Assembly: GCF_030445035.2 (NCBI RefSeq)
Contig: NC_080677.1
Location: 159,899,169-159,963,168 of the forward strand
DNA length: 64,000 bases
Direction: 5' to 3'
Source: Dasypus novemcinctus
Lineage: Eukaryota > Chordata > Mammalia > Cingulata > Dasypodidae
Positions within the stretch are counted from its first letter, which is position 1. The number at the start of each line of letters is the position of its first letter. The notes under the pieces are model-generated. The model saw nothing but the letters and a program-made list of their open reading frames with translations. It searched no databases and had not been told where the DNA came from. A program made the position numbers and the translations under genes. Positions 34,072-46,230 of the stretch are shown here, in pieces.

Positions 34072-34474
34072 TTTTTTTAAAGGTTTATTTTTTTATTTAT
34101 TTCCCCTCCACCCCCAGTTGTCTACTCTCTGTGTCCATTCATTGGGTGTTCTTCTGTGACCGCTTCTATCCTTATCAGCGGTACTGGGAATCTGTGTTTT
34201 TGTTGCATCCTTTTGTGTCAGCTCTCCATGTGTGCAGCGCCATTCTTGGCCAGGCTGCACTTTCTTTGGCGCTGGGTGGCTCTCCTTACAGGGCACACTC
34301 CTTACGCGTGGGGCTCCCCTACACGGGGGACACCCCTGTGTGGCAGGGCACTCATTGTGAGCATCAGCACTGCGCATGGGCCAGCTCCACACGGGTCAAG
34401 GAGGCCCGGGGTTTGAACCGCAGACCTCCCATGTGATAGACGGACGCCCTAACCACTGGGCCACGTCCGCTTCC
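34072..34474 (-). mobile_element. DAS-type SINE, full length, near exon 3
   Basis: A reverse-oriented copy with perfect 15-bp duplication, caggtattacctttt, at 34057-34071 and 34475-34489. It ends about 460 bp upstream of the exon 3 acceptor. Confidence 0.93.
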
Positions 34475-34936
34475 CAGGTATTACCTTTTGATAGTTACTA
34501 TGGGGTTGACTTTTCCTCCAGTTTCCTGTCATGCTGTAAGGTGGATGAGTCCTTCTCTCCATTTCCTTTTTCTCTGCCCAAAGGTGAGCATAATATCATT
34601 AAATACCATCATAACATCATTAAGTTTAACAACCAGACTCTGTCAGGATAAAGTAATAGCATTCATTGTCTCTCATGTTATATTTTATACTTTTTTCATT
34701 TTTTGTGATACAGAGGAACAAGAATGTACCATAGGTGACGTGGTTATCAGAAGTATATTTTGAACACACTCTTTTTGTCCCACCTTAACAAAGTTTCTCT
34801 ATCTGCAGCCTCTTTCTCCCAAGCTCTTTTCCACATTCTCCTGCATAATTTAATACTGTTCTCTTTTTTTGAAGAAAACAAAACTATTCAGAAGTAGTTG
34901 TGTTTTAATATGCCTTTTATCCTTTTCTTCTTTTAG

Positions 34937-35120
34937 AATTGAGAGGCTGGCTAAAGACATTATGAGAGACATAGGATACTGTGACATTATGGTCCTCTGC
35001 GTGCTTAAAGGAGGCTACCAATTCTGTGCTGATCTGGTCGAACATCTTAAAAACATCAGCCGAAATTCAGACCAATTTGTCTCCATGAAGGTGGATTTCA
35101 TCAGACTCAAAAGTTACAGG
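34937..35120 (+). CDS. PRTFDC1: PRTFDC1 coding exon 3
   Basis: The 184-bp exon completes codon 52 and encodes residues 53-113, beginning IERLAKDIMRDIGY and ending RLKSYR. The acceptor (cttcttttag|AATT) has a good pyrimidine tract and the donor is AGG|gtaagt. It carries the VLKGG pyrophosphate-binding loop at residues 74-78, with Lys76 equivalent to Lys68 of HPRT1. The Ser-Tyr pair at residues 111-112 is equivalent to Ser103-Tyr104, where the mobile active-site loop begins. Both motifs are intact, so nothing here suggests a pseudogene. The next expected block (NDQS...GGDDLS) belongs to exon 4 and is not seen. Residues such as the Cys in IGYCDIM look lineage-specific relative to the human protein as I recall it. 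Confidence 0.96.
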
Positions 35121-35707
35121 GTAAGTTACTGTATGTTCCACTCTAATTATATGATCTTTAGAATTGACAATATTATAGAATAAAAGTACTAATATTATGA
35201 AAGTGAAGTGTAAATGTTTTTTTAGTTTTGTGAGAATACTGCAACCTGTAATTCAAATAATATTCTTTGTAAGAGAAAAAACCTTCTATTTTCACATTTA
35301 TGAAAAGACACTTCAAGAGTGATTCGTCCTTTCTTTGATGGTTATAAAGATGAGTGGTTATTTCCACAGTGCCCAGCCTCACAGCTGTGAAGCCTTGGTG
35401 TTAAGAAATTCCAGTTAGCACTGCAGAGATTCCTTCCTGGCTGTCCTGATGTCCTTGGAAACCTGATGGGGGGAGGTCCAGCTCAGAGGAGAATGTTCAT
35501 TCTTGGTTCTCTGCAGATATTGTCTCTTTAATCTTCCCTGCTTTTCTTTAGGGGGTTACCTTTTGAGATGCTTTTGGTCCTAATGTATAGAAAATCATGA
35601 AACCTAACTTACTATTGGATGAAGAAATGTTAGGGTCAAAATCATGGAAGTAGTCCGGTTGGTTCAAGTAGCTTTGACACATTTCAATTCATAAATCACT
35701 CTTTGTA

Positions 35708-36205
35708 TTGGTTTTCTGTTGCTGTGTAACAAATCACCCCAAATTTAGTGCTTATCACATATTACCTTGTGATTTCTTTGGGTCAGAAGTCTGAACGTGA
35801 CATAATTGGATTCTCTGTTCAGAATCTTATCAGGATGAAATCAAGGTGTTATCTGGTGTCATCTGAGGCTCACGGTCATTTTCCAAGCTCACTGATTGTT
35901 TGGCAGAATTCTGTCCCCATTTCTTTGCTGGCTGTAAGCAAGGGATGGCTCACAGCTCCTAGAGGCTCCTCCAGATCCTTGTCCTGTGGACTCCCCAGAG
36001 GCAGTTCACAGCAAGGCTGTTTACATCTTCTGAGCCAGGAGGAGAACCTGTCCATTCAGGAAGGGCCCTGACCTTTTTTCAAGGGCTCACCTGATTAGGT
36101 CGGGTTCACCCAGGATAATCTCTTCTGGGATTAACCAGCATCCAACTGACTTCTCACTAGTGGGAGTGAAGCCCCATCACCTTCACAAGTCTCACCCTGC
36201 TCAAC
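35708..36205 (-). mobile_element. LTR-like interspersed repeat, antisense, family uncertain
   Basis: Blocks gttttctgttgctgtgtaac, gtcagaagtctga, ctcctagaggc and gctcacctgattaggtcgg follow in the order seen in a widespread old mammalian repeat. I cannot name the family with confidence. Confidence 0.45.
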
Positions 36206-36479
36206 GGGATGGGACTTTCGAGGATCTTCTTAGAACCCTGCCTCCCTCACTCTGGGGGACTCTCCTTTAGTCACCTCAGTTCCTGAGCAGTTGCAAATGA
36301 TTTCTCATTTCTTAAATTACTCTGTATTTATTTTCCTGATCATCTCTCAGGCCAAGTTAAAGCTGTTTTTTTTGTGACACTAGTTTATTGATTTCATTTT
36401 CCCCGTTTAGGGTCCTTTCATCCTGGACTAAATTATAAGATTTTTTCGCTCGTTATTGTATTTCTTCCTGGATAATGGC

Positions 36480-39400
36480 TATTTTTAAAAAATCTTCTAA
36501 GACCTTTTTCAAATTAAAGTCAGATTCGTTGAGGTATCATTTACATGCAGTAAAATTTATCCCTTTTAGTTCACAGTTCTATGAGTTTTGGCAAATGCAT
36601 AGTCATGTAAGCCACCACAATCAAGATATAGAAGGGTTCTATCAGCACCCCCAAACTTCCCTCATATCCCTCTGTAGTCAACTCATAGTTCCTGGAACCT
36701 GCTGATAAGGTTTCTGTCCCTAGAATTTTGCTTCTTCCAGAATGTCGTATAAATGTATACATGAACCACGTGGCCTTAGTGAGTCTGTCTTCTTTCACAT
36801 AGCACACAATGGCTTTGAGATTCATCAATATCATGTGTATTCGTAGTTCGTTTCTTTTTATTGTCAAGGATTCTATTATATGGGTATACCTGTTTTTTAA
36901 TCCATTCATCAGCTGAAGGATATCTGAGTTGTTTTCACTTTGAGGTGATTATGAATAAAGCTGCTATGAACACATACATACAAGATTTTGGATGAACTTA
37001 AGTTTTCATTTCTCTTGAGTAAATACCTGGGCATAGGTTTGCTAGGTCATATGGTGAGTTATGTTTAACTGTATAAGACACTGCCAAACTGTTTTCCAAA
37101 GCGATATTATAACTTTGCATTCCAACCAGCAATATGTGAGCATTTCAGTTGCTCCAGGTTTTCAACAGCACTTGGTATTGTCAGTTTCTCTTTATTTTAC
37201 CCATTCTAATAGGTATGTGATAGGATCTCATTGTGGTTTTAATTTGCATTTTCCTACTGATGAATCATGTTGAGCATATTTTCATTTGCTTATTTGCTTT
37301 TCATATGCTTCTTTGGTGAAATGTTTGTTCAAATATTTTGCGCATTTTAAAAATTGGGTTGCTTGTTTTTTTGTTATTGAGTTTTGATGGTTCTTGATAT
37401 ATTTTGTATGCAAAGCTTTTATGAAGCATATGTTTCAAATATATTTTTCCAGCCAATGCTTTGTGTTTCTTTCATCTTTATAACAGTCGTTTCAAAGAGC
37501 ATACCTTAATATTTTTTAATAAGTCCAGTTTATCATTTTATGGATCATGCTTTTGGTGTAACTTAGAAACTTTTGCCTTATTCAGAGTCACAAAGATTTT
37601 TCTCCTATGTCTTCTTTGAGAAGTTTCATAGTTTTAGGTATTGTATTTAAGTCTATGACCCATGTTGAGTTAATTTTTTAAGATGGTATAAAGTGAGGGC
37701 CAAGGTTCCATTTTTGTACATGAATGCCTAATTGTTCCAGAATCACTTGCTGGAAAATTTGTTCCTTTGATCTTTTATTGAAAATCAATTTAACTATATA
37801 AGTGTGGTTCTATTTCTGGATACCTTCCAGTTCTAATTATCTTTGTGCTTATCCTTTTGCCAAAATCACACTGTTTTGATTACTGTAGCTTTATAATAAC
37901 TCTTGAAATCAGGTCGTGTCAATCCTTCAACTCTGTTCTTTTCAATACTGTTTTGGCTATTCTAGTTCTTTGCCTTTGTATGTATATTTTTAAATGGTGT
38001 TGTCAATTTCTATAAAATAGTTTGCTAAAATTTTTGTTGGGATTGCTTTGAACCTATTGATCAATTTGGGGAGAATTGACTTCTTAACATTATTTAGTTT
38101 TCCAATTCATCAGCATGGTGTGTTTGCCCATTTATTTAGGTCTTATTTTATTTCATTGTTTTGTAGTTTACATCCATGAGATCTCACACATATTTGGTTA
38201 AGTCTATACCTAAATACTGAATATTTTTGGTCCTGTTAGATTTGGTGCCATTTTTCTTTGAATTAACATTCCAATTGTTTATTGCAATTATGTAGAAATA
38301 CCGTTGGTTTCTATATTGAAGCCTACAAACTTTCTAAAATCACTTTTAGTTCTAGTTGCTTTTTTGTAGACGCTTGGATTTTCTATGTAGAAATTATTTC
38401 ATCTGTGAAAAGAGACATTTTACTTCTTCCTTTCTAATCTGTATACCTTTTATTTCTTTTTATTGCCTTATTGCACTAGCTATAAGTAATATATACATTA
38501 CTGAAAAATAGTGGTGAAAGAAAATATCCTTACCTTGCTCACATGCAGTATTATGTTGGCTCTTGGTTTTTTGAAGATGTTCTTTATCAGGTTAAGGAGC
38601 TTCCTTCTATTCCTACTTTTTTTTCATGAGTGAAGGTTGAATATTGTCAAATGTATTTTCTGCATCTATATTATTAAATTATATTGATTATTAGTCTAAG
38701 GTTTAACCATCTTTCTACTTGGTCATGATACATTTTACTTTTCATATGTTGCTGGATTCAGTTTACTAATAACCTTTTTTAGGACTGTTGCATCTAAATC
38801 ATAGTTTTCTTCTCTTGTGAAGTTTTTGGGTCATTCTGGTATCTAGCTGTGCTGGCCTAATAAAATGTGCTAAAAAGTGTTCCTCATCATCTTTCCTAGG
38901 AGAGTTTGTGTAGAATTGGTGCCAATTCTTTCATAGATATTTGGTAGAATTCACCAGTGAAACCATCTGTAGCAGTTTGATATGGTTATGGATTCCAAAA
39001 ATAGATATTGGATTATGTTTGTAATCTGGTCAGTATCTGGGTATGATTAAGTTATGATTAGGGCTTTGATTGGGCCACATCATTAGGGCTTTGAGTCCCC
39101 ACCCCTTGGTGGGTGGGAACTCACAGATAACAGGCATGGCAAAGGACAGAGTTGAGGGATCTTAATGTTGGAGTTTTGATGTTGGAGTGTGATGCTGAAG
39201 TCTTAAGCTGGAGCCCTGGGGAGAGAGACAGAGCCATTCGCCTGACAGTCTACAGCTGACCTTGTGGAGGAAACAGAGGAGCTGAGCCCAGAGGAACCCA
39301 GGAAGCCTGAGCCCTCACAGACATCGGCAGCCATCTTGCTCCAACACGTGAGAATATACTTTGGTGAGGGAAGTAACTTATGCTTTATGGCCTAGTATCT

Positions 39401-40250
39401 TTAAGCTCCTACCCCAAATAAGTACCCTTTATAAGAACCAACTAATTTCTGGTATTTTGCTTAAGCACCCCTTTGACTGACTAATATACCATCTGTGCTT
39501 GTAGTCTTTTTTGTTGGAAGGTTTTTAAATGAATTCAATTTCTCTAGTAGGTACATGACTGTTGTTTTTCTTTTTCTTTTTTATTGAATGAACTTTGGGT
39601 CCTTCAAGGAATTTGTCCATTTTACCTAAGTTTTCAAATGTATGGGCATAAAGTTGCTTATAATATTCCCTAATTATCTTTTTTAATGTCTGTGATAATT
39701 CATTCTTGATACTATTAAATTGGATCTTCTTTTTTTTTCTCCATTAGTGTGGCTAGAGGATTATCAATTTTTTTAATCTTTTCAAAGAACTAGTTTTGAT
39801 TTCCTTGATTTTTTCTCTTTTTTTTTCTATTTTCAATTCCATTTGTTTACATTCATATCTTTATTATCTTCTTCCACCTGCTGGTTTGGGGTTTAATCTG
39901 CTTTTCTATTTCTAGTTTCTGAAGATGGAAGCTTAGGCCCTAGATTTGAGACATTTCTTTTGACACTATAAGCGAACTTCTTTACTATAAGGTACTTCTT
40001 TAGCTGCAGCCCACAAATATTGACATATTGTGTTTTCATTTTTATCCAGTTCAAACTGTTTTCTAATTTCCCTTGTGAATGTAGGTTAACATTGTTAAAT
40101 GTTAAGTTCCAAATACTAGGGGATTTTTAGAGAGCTTTCTGTTATGAATTCTAGTTAAATTCTTTTATTTCGGTGAACATATTTGGTTAGATTTCAGTTA
40201 TTTAAAATTTGGTGAGCGTTGTTTTCTGGCCCAGATTGTGGTAGATCTTG
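36480..40250 (-). mobile_element. LINE-1, antisense, in intron 3, split by a solo LTR
   Basis: The 3' UTR-like sequence is at 36480-37480 and ORF2 reverse-transcriptase-type antisense sequence runs 37500-38967, resuming at 39494 and continuing to about 40250. The solo LTR at 38968-39488 interrupts it. No 5' UTR or ORF1 is seen, so it is 5'-truncated. No open frame survives. Confidence 0.75.
38968..39488 (+). mobile_element. Solo LTR, ERVL/MaLR-like, same family as 6158-6754
   Basis: A 521-bp sequence starts tgtagcagtttgatatgg and ends gactaatata. A perfect 5-bp duplication, ccatc, is present at 38963-38967 and 39489-39493. It interrupts the antisense L1 of intron 3, which resumes on the far side. 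No internal sequence remains, so this is a recombined solo LTR. Confidence 0.85.
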
Positions 40251-41556
40251 GTGAGACTGAGAGTTCGGTAATCCATGTCAGATTGAACAACGCTGTCACT
40301 GCTTTCTACTTTCTTCTCTAAGCCGTCTCTTTTCACCGAGGCCCTACCTACAGGTACACTCTAGTCCTTGCACACCTTGTGACTCGAGTGTGTGTGACAC
40401 TAAGCATTTCTAAAACTCAGTAAAAATGTGGTCATTACTGCTGTGTCTAGAATGATCGTTCAAAGCCAGCCTTTTTCCCACGGGGCTGGGGTGTGGGGTT
40501 CGTTCTGGGCTCCAGTGGGGGAGGCCGGCAGTCCACCGGCTCTGGCCGTGGTCAGGCCACCACATCCCCCCCAGAGGACGCGAGGCTGATGCGGCGTCTC
40601 CTCGGGCTCAGGAAATGGGCGCCCTCTTGGTCTCACCCAGGGACACCGTCCTCCCTGAGCAGCCACCTCACCTGCAAACCTGCCCACACACCTGGCTGCT
40701 GGCGCGTTGCAGGCCCTGCCTCTCACTTGATATCCCTGGAGGTGGATGGAGGAGCCTCGTGCTTGTCTGGGCTGTGACGGGCAAGAAACCTCCACAGCCG
40801 CCTGTCCAGGGACGACACCATCCCACGGCCAGGTGAGGCTGGGCCGCTCGTCCCTTTACACATTCCGCAGGTCACTGACCACAGAAGCCACGCACTAGTG
40901 AACAGCGCCCAGCGAGGGGCCCAGCCCCGTCCCCCGGGGGCGTGTGGTGCCCCTGCGTACCTGCAGACCTGTTCCTGGGGAGTGGACGCCTGAGGCCAGC
41001 TCACCTGAGCAGCGGCCACCACGGGGGCTGTCTGCTCCTTCCGCAGTGTGTCCGCCCTGCTGTGGGTTCTGGGCGAAAGCACGAGACAGGCTTGCTGCCC
41101 GCGCCCCCCCACTGCGATTCCTTTGAAAAATCCCCTTTTGAGCAAAGCAGACCCAAGTGCAGTGTCCTCGGAGGCCAGGCTTGCCCTTGTCCCGCCGTCA
41201 GTGCTCACGAGGAACTCGGGGCTCTTTTCCCTGAGGGGTCTCAACGGCCCCCCGCAGTGTCCTGAGGGCCCCCTTAAGGAGGGGTGGCTCCGGACGTCTC
41301 AGGCTTCCAGGCCATTTGCTTGTCCTTGTTGTGTAAAGTTTTCCTGAAGACTTGAACGGAGCGAAGACATTCTCATTAGGCCTTCCCTGAAATCGTCACC
41401 GAGCAGCCAGGGCCGGCCAGTGCGCTGCCGGCCTCGTGAGAGGGCGGCCGCTGCCCTCCCGTCCCTCAGCGCACCGAGGGGGCGCGGGCAGCCTGAATTC
41501 CGTCACATTTCGAGTTGCCCCCTCCCCCCGTCCTTCCTTCCTTTTTTCCACTTACG
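40251..41556. other. Intron 3, G+C-rich unassigned sequence
   Basis: 40470-41480 is a G+C-rich block with scattered CpG, including a gcggccgc site near 41446. Open frames on both strands overlap and none resembles a protein. Confidence 0.5.
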
Positions 41557-41745
41557 TTCATTCAGCACTTGCTACATGAATTCCTTATCTCATTTAAGCC
41601 TGACCAAGACCCTACCAGATAGTTCACATCTCTTTTTCTACTGCAGAGGAAATAGGCTCAGAGAGGTTAATTGATTCACCTAATGTCACACAGCCAGTAA
41701 ATACAGAGATGGCATCAGAGCCCAGACCTGTCGTCTATCAAACCT
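41557..41745 (-). mobile_element. MIR, antisense
   Basis: ttatctcatttaagcctgac, then gcagaggaaataggctcaga, aggttaattgattcacctaa and cacacagcc. Confidence 0.85.
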
Positions 41746-41929
41746 GTGCCCTTTGTGGCACATCAGAAGTTCCCATAGAATTTTCTAAGGGTTTTTCACA
41801 AAACTTTAATGTGAAATATTTATGTTTGCTAACAATTATAAAGGATTTGGTTATATTTTTCTCCTAAAATATATGTAGGAGAAATAGTAAGTACATATGT
41901 ACAGCATTATTATCATTATGTAATAATCT

Positions 41930-42125
41930 GCCTTAAGAAATGGTGACCTGTAAGTTAAACCATGGACTATAGTTAATAGTATGACCATAAAAAATGTGCT
42001 TTTTTCAATTTTAACAAAGGTATCACACCAATACAAGGTATTAATAATAGGGAATCCTGTATTTTATGCATGATTGTTCTGTAAACCTACAACTTCTCTA
42101 ATAAAAAAAATTAAATAAAAAAAAA
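41930..42125 (+). mobile_element. L1 3' UTR end
   Basis: It contains accatggactatagttaat and ggtattaataatagg, then ctgtaaacctacaacttctc, followed by an A-rich tail. Confidence 0.6.
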
Positions 42126-44477
42126 GAAACGGTGGCCTTAGCTGAGAAAATCTAGAAGTTGCACTAGAAAGAACTTATTGGCATGACATTCCTACTGTAC
42201 ATAAGTGGCTGAACTTTTATCTTGTTTTACAATACCAACAGAATCTGTGTTACCTTTCTCTCTATATAAATAGAAAATTGTTTATTTTTCTGAAATGTCT
42301 TATACATTGTATTGCAAGACTATGAAGAAGTATCTTCTCAGAAAACAATAAACAGTGACATTAGTTTCCCTGTAAATTGTGGGATTCTCTGATTTTCTTT
42401 TCACCCTTCTCCTCTCTCTCATGGAGAATTTCCAGAAGATCTGAACTTTCACTCCGTCTGTTTGCTGTCTGGCTCTTGGGAAACCAAATCCAGCAGAATT
42501 GCAAAGGAGCCTGGAGCTCCAAGCCCCCTCGCAGTGCCTCAGGATGTAGACGCTTGGATCAAAGAGATGTGGCGCAGTCCCGCTGCCCCTTGCACCGCAC
42601 AGTTCAGCATGCTTGTGAGAAAGCGCTCTTGGAGTAGGGGCGAGGGGCCCTTGGGGATACCTATTCTAAGGGATTTGGGAATGGAGAAACAGAAGCATTT
42701 GAGAGACCCTGGAGGAGAGTATTGTTAGGTGCCAGCTTTTTTTGTACTTGATGTATTATTTGCCAGGTTTTTTTCCCCCTTATTCACTCTTAGATATTGC
42801 TCTGATTTAAAGGTTCACGAATTTGTATACAATCCACTGTGAGAAGAAAGTGCAATTCAGGGTGCTACACTCTGATTTCTTGGTTTCCCACCAATTTGGC
42901 TAGCTAATCTGTGAGCAAAGTAAAATCTTCATTAAACATCACAGCTGTAAAAATTGGAGAGGAATTCTATTTCAAGCGGGCTATAGTTGCCCTGGATCCA
43001 TTCCCTGTGTTGTTTGAATGTGCACTGCTTTGGATTAATTAATGATTCCTGGATGTGGGCAGCCCCACGAGAAAGCTTTTGGAGGTAAAATACAGTCCAA
43101 AGTATGACCGCAGCAGGATTGAAACTTGCCATGCTGGGAAGGGGGCCCAGTCGGGATGCTGGCACCGTTATCAGAGCAGCTCAAAGAAGCTTGCGAGGGC
43201 TGCGGATTGGCCACAGACCTGCTCCCACAAGGAAGAAAAAAGCTAACACAGTCCTTGGATGTAAGGTTCTTCTCCTCCTTTCCAGCATTCGGAGCAAAGG
43301 GTTTGAGTTAATTCTTGACAAGCCACGCTAGTAACAAATGGGACAGAGGGTAAACCAGATGGAGCCACTTCCGTTTTAGGGAGGCGTTCCGCTGGAGTTA
43401 CAGTGCTTTGAAGCGAATGCCCCTTTTCTTTTTGAGACAGGAAGTCCATCTTGGGGTAGGAAAGGACTCCAGTTCCTTGGAGATGGTCAGCCAAGTAAGG
43501 CAGCTGCCATTCTTTAGGAGTACTGGATGGGTCGGAGATAGAGCTGTGTGTGTGGGTATGTATTTCTTTTTAAGTGAGAACAAGGAGGTAAAATAAAGGA
43601 AAGGAAAAGATGAGAGACAAAAGAAATTCCAAACTTATCGTGTTTCATGAACTCTTATGAATCATGGATTGTAAAGTGCACCTTTATTTTATGTACCGCT
43701 GAGAAAGAAAAAGTGCTCAAAGTTAATAAATTAAACCATGACATGACTTAGATTATGTGATATGTCCTGATTTGGGAAATAGTAAACAATGAAAAAAATG
43801 TGCAGTTTGGAATTAATAAAAATCATTAGTTTCTCCTTCCACTCCCTTTTTTTTAAAAAGCCATACCATTTGCAACTGTTTGAAAAGTTGAAATTTAACA
43901 GAAAACCTGTCTTTACTCTGGTCATTCTTAAACGTTGAGTCCTATGATATTATACCAGTACCCTTGCAAATGGCATGATATTCCCTTGAGACTGCAGATT
44001 TTTCCACCTTAGTATCTAAAATATTTTTTAACATCCTGCAAATAATTTTGCAGATTCTAAAGGGAGAATAAATCTGGGGTAGGGCTAGGTGGTTTGAATC
44101 ACTGTACATGCACCCTTAAAATTAATCAAAAGCATTTATGAAAAACCAATTTCTGTGTGCCCTCTGTGTAGAGACCGCTGTCATGGTGAAATGTTTACTG
44201 AGTCAAAGGGTGCTTATATTACCTGTTTTTCTCTGACCTTTGGTTCTCAAGATGTCTTTACTGCTGGGTTTTGGCTTGCATGGGTAAAGAAACTTGACAT
44301 CACATAAATGTGGCCTTTGGCCTAAAAAGAGATCAGTTAGCATTGCCCTGGACAAGTTTACTTTGAGGTGTATAATTCTAACAAATTGAAGCCATTTTTT
44401 AAAAAAGGTTAATGTAGGATTTATAGCAAACTTTCTAGTTATTCTCCTGGCCTTTTTTTTTTTTTGTCCCAGGAAGT
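42126..44477. other. Intron 3, unassigned sequence
   Basis: No repeat core or exon recognised. Frames at 42377-42728 and 43055-43331 are overlapping and featureless. Confidence 0.45.
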
Positions 44478-44845
44478 TGTTTTATTTTTTAAGATTTTTT
44501 AAAAATTTTACTTTTATTTATGCCCCTGCCCCCAGATGGTTCTCTCGTCTGTCTGGTCACCTTCTGCTGGAGGTACCAGGAACTGAACCCAGGACCTCCC
44601 ACATGGGAGGCAGGTGCCCAACGGCCTGAGCCACATCTGCTCCCGACCAACTGTGGTGGCTGCTGTCTTGTGGCCTCTGCTTGTTGTGGCGGGGCTGCCA
44701 TCTAGCTCTGTTGTGGCAGCATCTTGCTCTGTTGCAGCGGGAGGCAGCATCTGCTCATCTTCTTTTAGGAGGCACCGGGACCTGAACCCGGGACCTCTCA
44801 TGTGGCAGGAGGGCACCCAAGTAGTTGAGCCATATCTGCTTCCCA
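44478..44845 (-). mobile_element. tRNA-derived SINE, long dimeric form
   Basis: Two antisense tRNA-like heads (44575-44643 and 44775-44843), each ending in ctgctcc or ctgcttcc, are separated by a G+C-rich linker with repeated gctctgttg motifs. The A-tail side is the T/A-rich stretch at 44478-44520. No convincing target duplication was found. Confidence 0.75.
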
Positions 44846-44869
44846 TCTCCTAAGAGGTTTTTTGTGTTT

Positions 44870-45275
44870 TTTTAATGAGCATTTTTTATTGTAATTTTTT
44901 GAAGATACATAGATCACAAAAAATGTTACATTAAAAAATATCAGAGGTTCCCACGTACTCCCCCCACCCCCACTCCTCTCACATCAACAACTTCCTTCAT
45001 CATTGTGGCACATCCATTGCATTTGGGTGAATAGATTTTGGAGCACTGCTGCACTGCATGGATTACACATTGTAGTTTACACTCTCCGCCAGTCCATTCA
45101 CTGGGTTATGGCAGGATATATAATGTCCAACATCTTGTCCCTACAATATCATTTAGGACAACTCCAAGTCCCGAAAATGCCCCCACATCACATCTCTTCT
45201 TCCCTCTCCCTGCCCTCAGCAACTACCGTGGCCACTTTCTCCACATCAGTGCTACAGTTTCTTCCAATTTTATAA
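44870..45275 (-). mobile_element. Xenarthran-type L1 3' end, antisense
   Basis: A T-rich left end is followed by gaagatacatagatcac, then ccacatcaacaacttcc, catcattgtggcacatcc and ctccaagtcccgaaaatgcc. I recognise this as the 3' region of armadillo/sloth L1 copies. The copy is 5'-truncated at about 45275. Confidence 0.6.
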
Positions 45276-45899
45276 ACATCTGTGCATTTTATTAATGTGT
45301 GTGCTTCATATTTGATTTTAGTTTTCTGTATGTTAATAGAGACGCTTGTTGGGTTTTGTCTTTCCTTATGAGAAGCAAACACTGAGAAGGCAAGTAAGAG
45401 AATAACGCGGAAGGAATTATTAAATTAAGGAGGCAGCCAAGTTTTGAGACATCCCGCTGGGAGCATCCTGCTGCTTCACGCGGCTAACTGCAGCAGGGCA
45501 GGGGTGAATCCAGGAAAAGGGTCGGGCCCCAGCCCTGGCGCAGGGCAGTGAGCCGGGGGCTGCCCATGCTGCAGTCCAGCCCACGGAGCGCCCAGTGCTC
45601 GGAGGCCGCGCCAGCCGGCTTGTGAGTTGGTGCTGCAGGGATAAATCCACTTATTCGCGGAGTTCTTATCTTGGCTCACTATTTTTACGAGGGGTGTTAA
45701 ACCCTCACAAGACCTCTGTGAAGTCGTTGCTGCTCACAATGACAAGTGTCACACAGTGGGTTGGCTGAGTATCAGGGAGGGGCGGGCTCCCCATGTCCAG
45801 CGCGGGAAGCTGGCTTCCTCCGGGGCGGGTCGCACCTGACATGGAGATGTCCTCTCCTGTCTCTTCCGGGTTCCCACTGACTCGGCTTCTGGCTCACCC
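45276..45899. other. Intron 3, unassigned sequence
   Basis: Contains a G+C-rich patch (45460-45640) with several CpG. Confidence 0.45.
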
Positions 45900-46082
45900 C
45901 ATGGTTTTTCCTTAGAAGGAATTCAGCCATAGGATTAAGACCCATCCTGACCCAGTTGGTCCCATCTTAACTAAAAGCAGCATCTTCCTAAGGTCCTATT
46001 TATGTAATGGGCTCACACTCACTGGAAGAGGATTAAGAACACGTCTTTTTCCTGGAGTACATGACTCAGTCTACCCTAACAG
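45900..46082 (-). mobile_element. LTR-like fragment, antisense
   Basis: Blocks such as ggattaagacccatcctgac and gaacacgtcttttt...ctggagtacatgactcagtct resemble the antisense 5' part of MaLR-class LTRs. Boundaries and family are uncertain. Confidence 0.4.
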
Positions 46083-46190
46083 GTGAGGACATGGAGACCA
46101 GAGGGATTAATTCGATTGCCAAGGCAACACAGCTGGTCTAGCAGAGGTCTGTAGGACTCCCAAACCAGTGCTCTTACTTGCAGCACTGCA
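46075..46190 (-). mobile_element. MIR, antisense, partial
   Basis: caaggcaacacagctggtct and ccaaaccagtgctcttac follow a degraded core. Confidence 0.5.
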
Positions 46191-46230
46191 GCTGCCTCTT
46201 GGGGCAGTGGGTAGGTGTGACGGTGACTTT

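Larger units (their letters stand above)
26887..34936 (+). other. PRTFDC1: PRTFDC1 intron 2
   Basis: An 8.1-kb intron from gtgagg to ttttag. About 27430-33210 is an antisense L1, and three antisense SINEs follow or interrupt it. The first ~540 bp (26887-27425) and the last ~450 bp (34490-34936) show no recognised repeat or exon. Confidence 0.9.
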
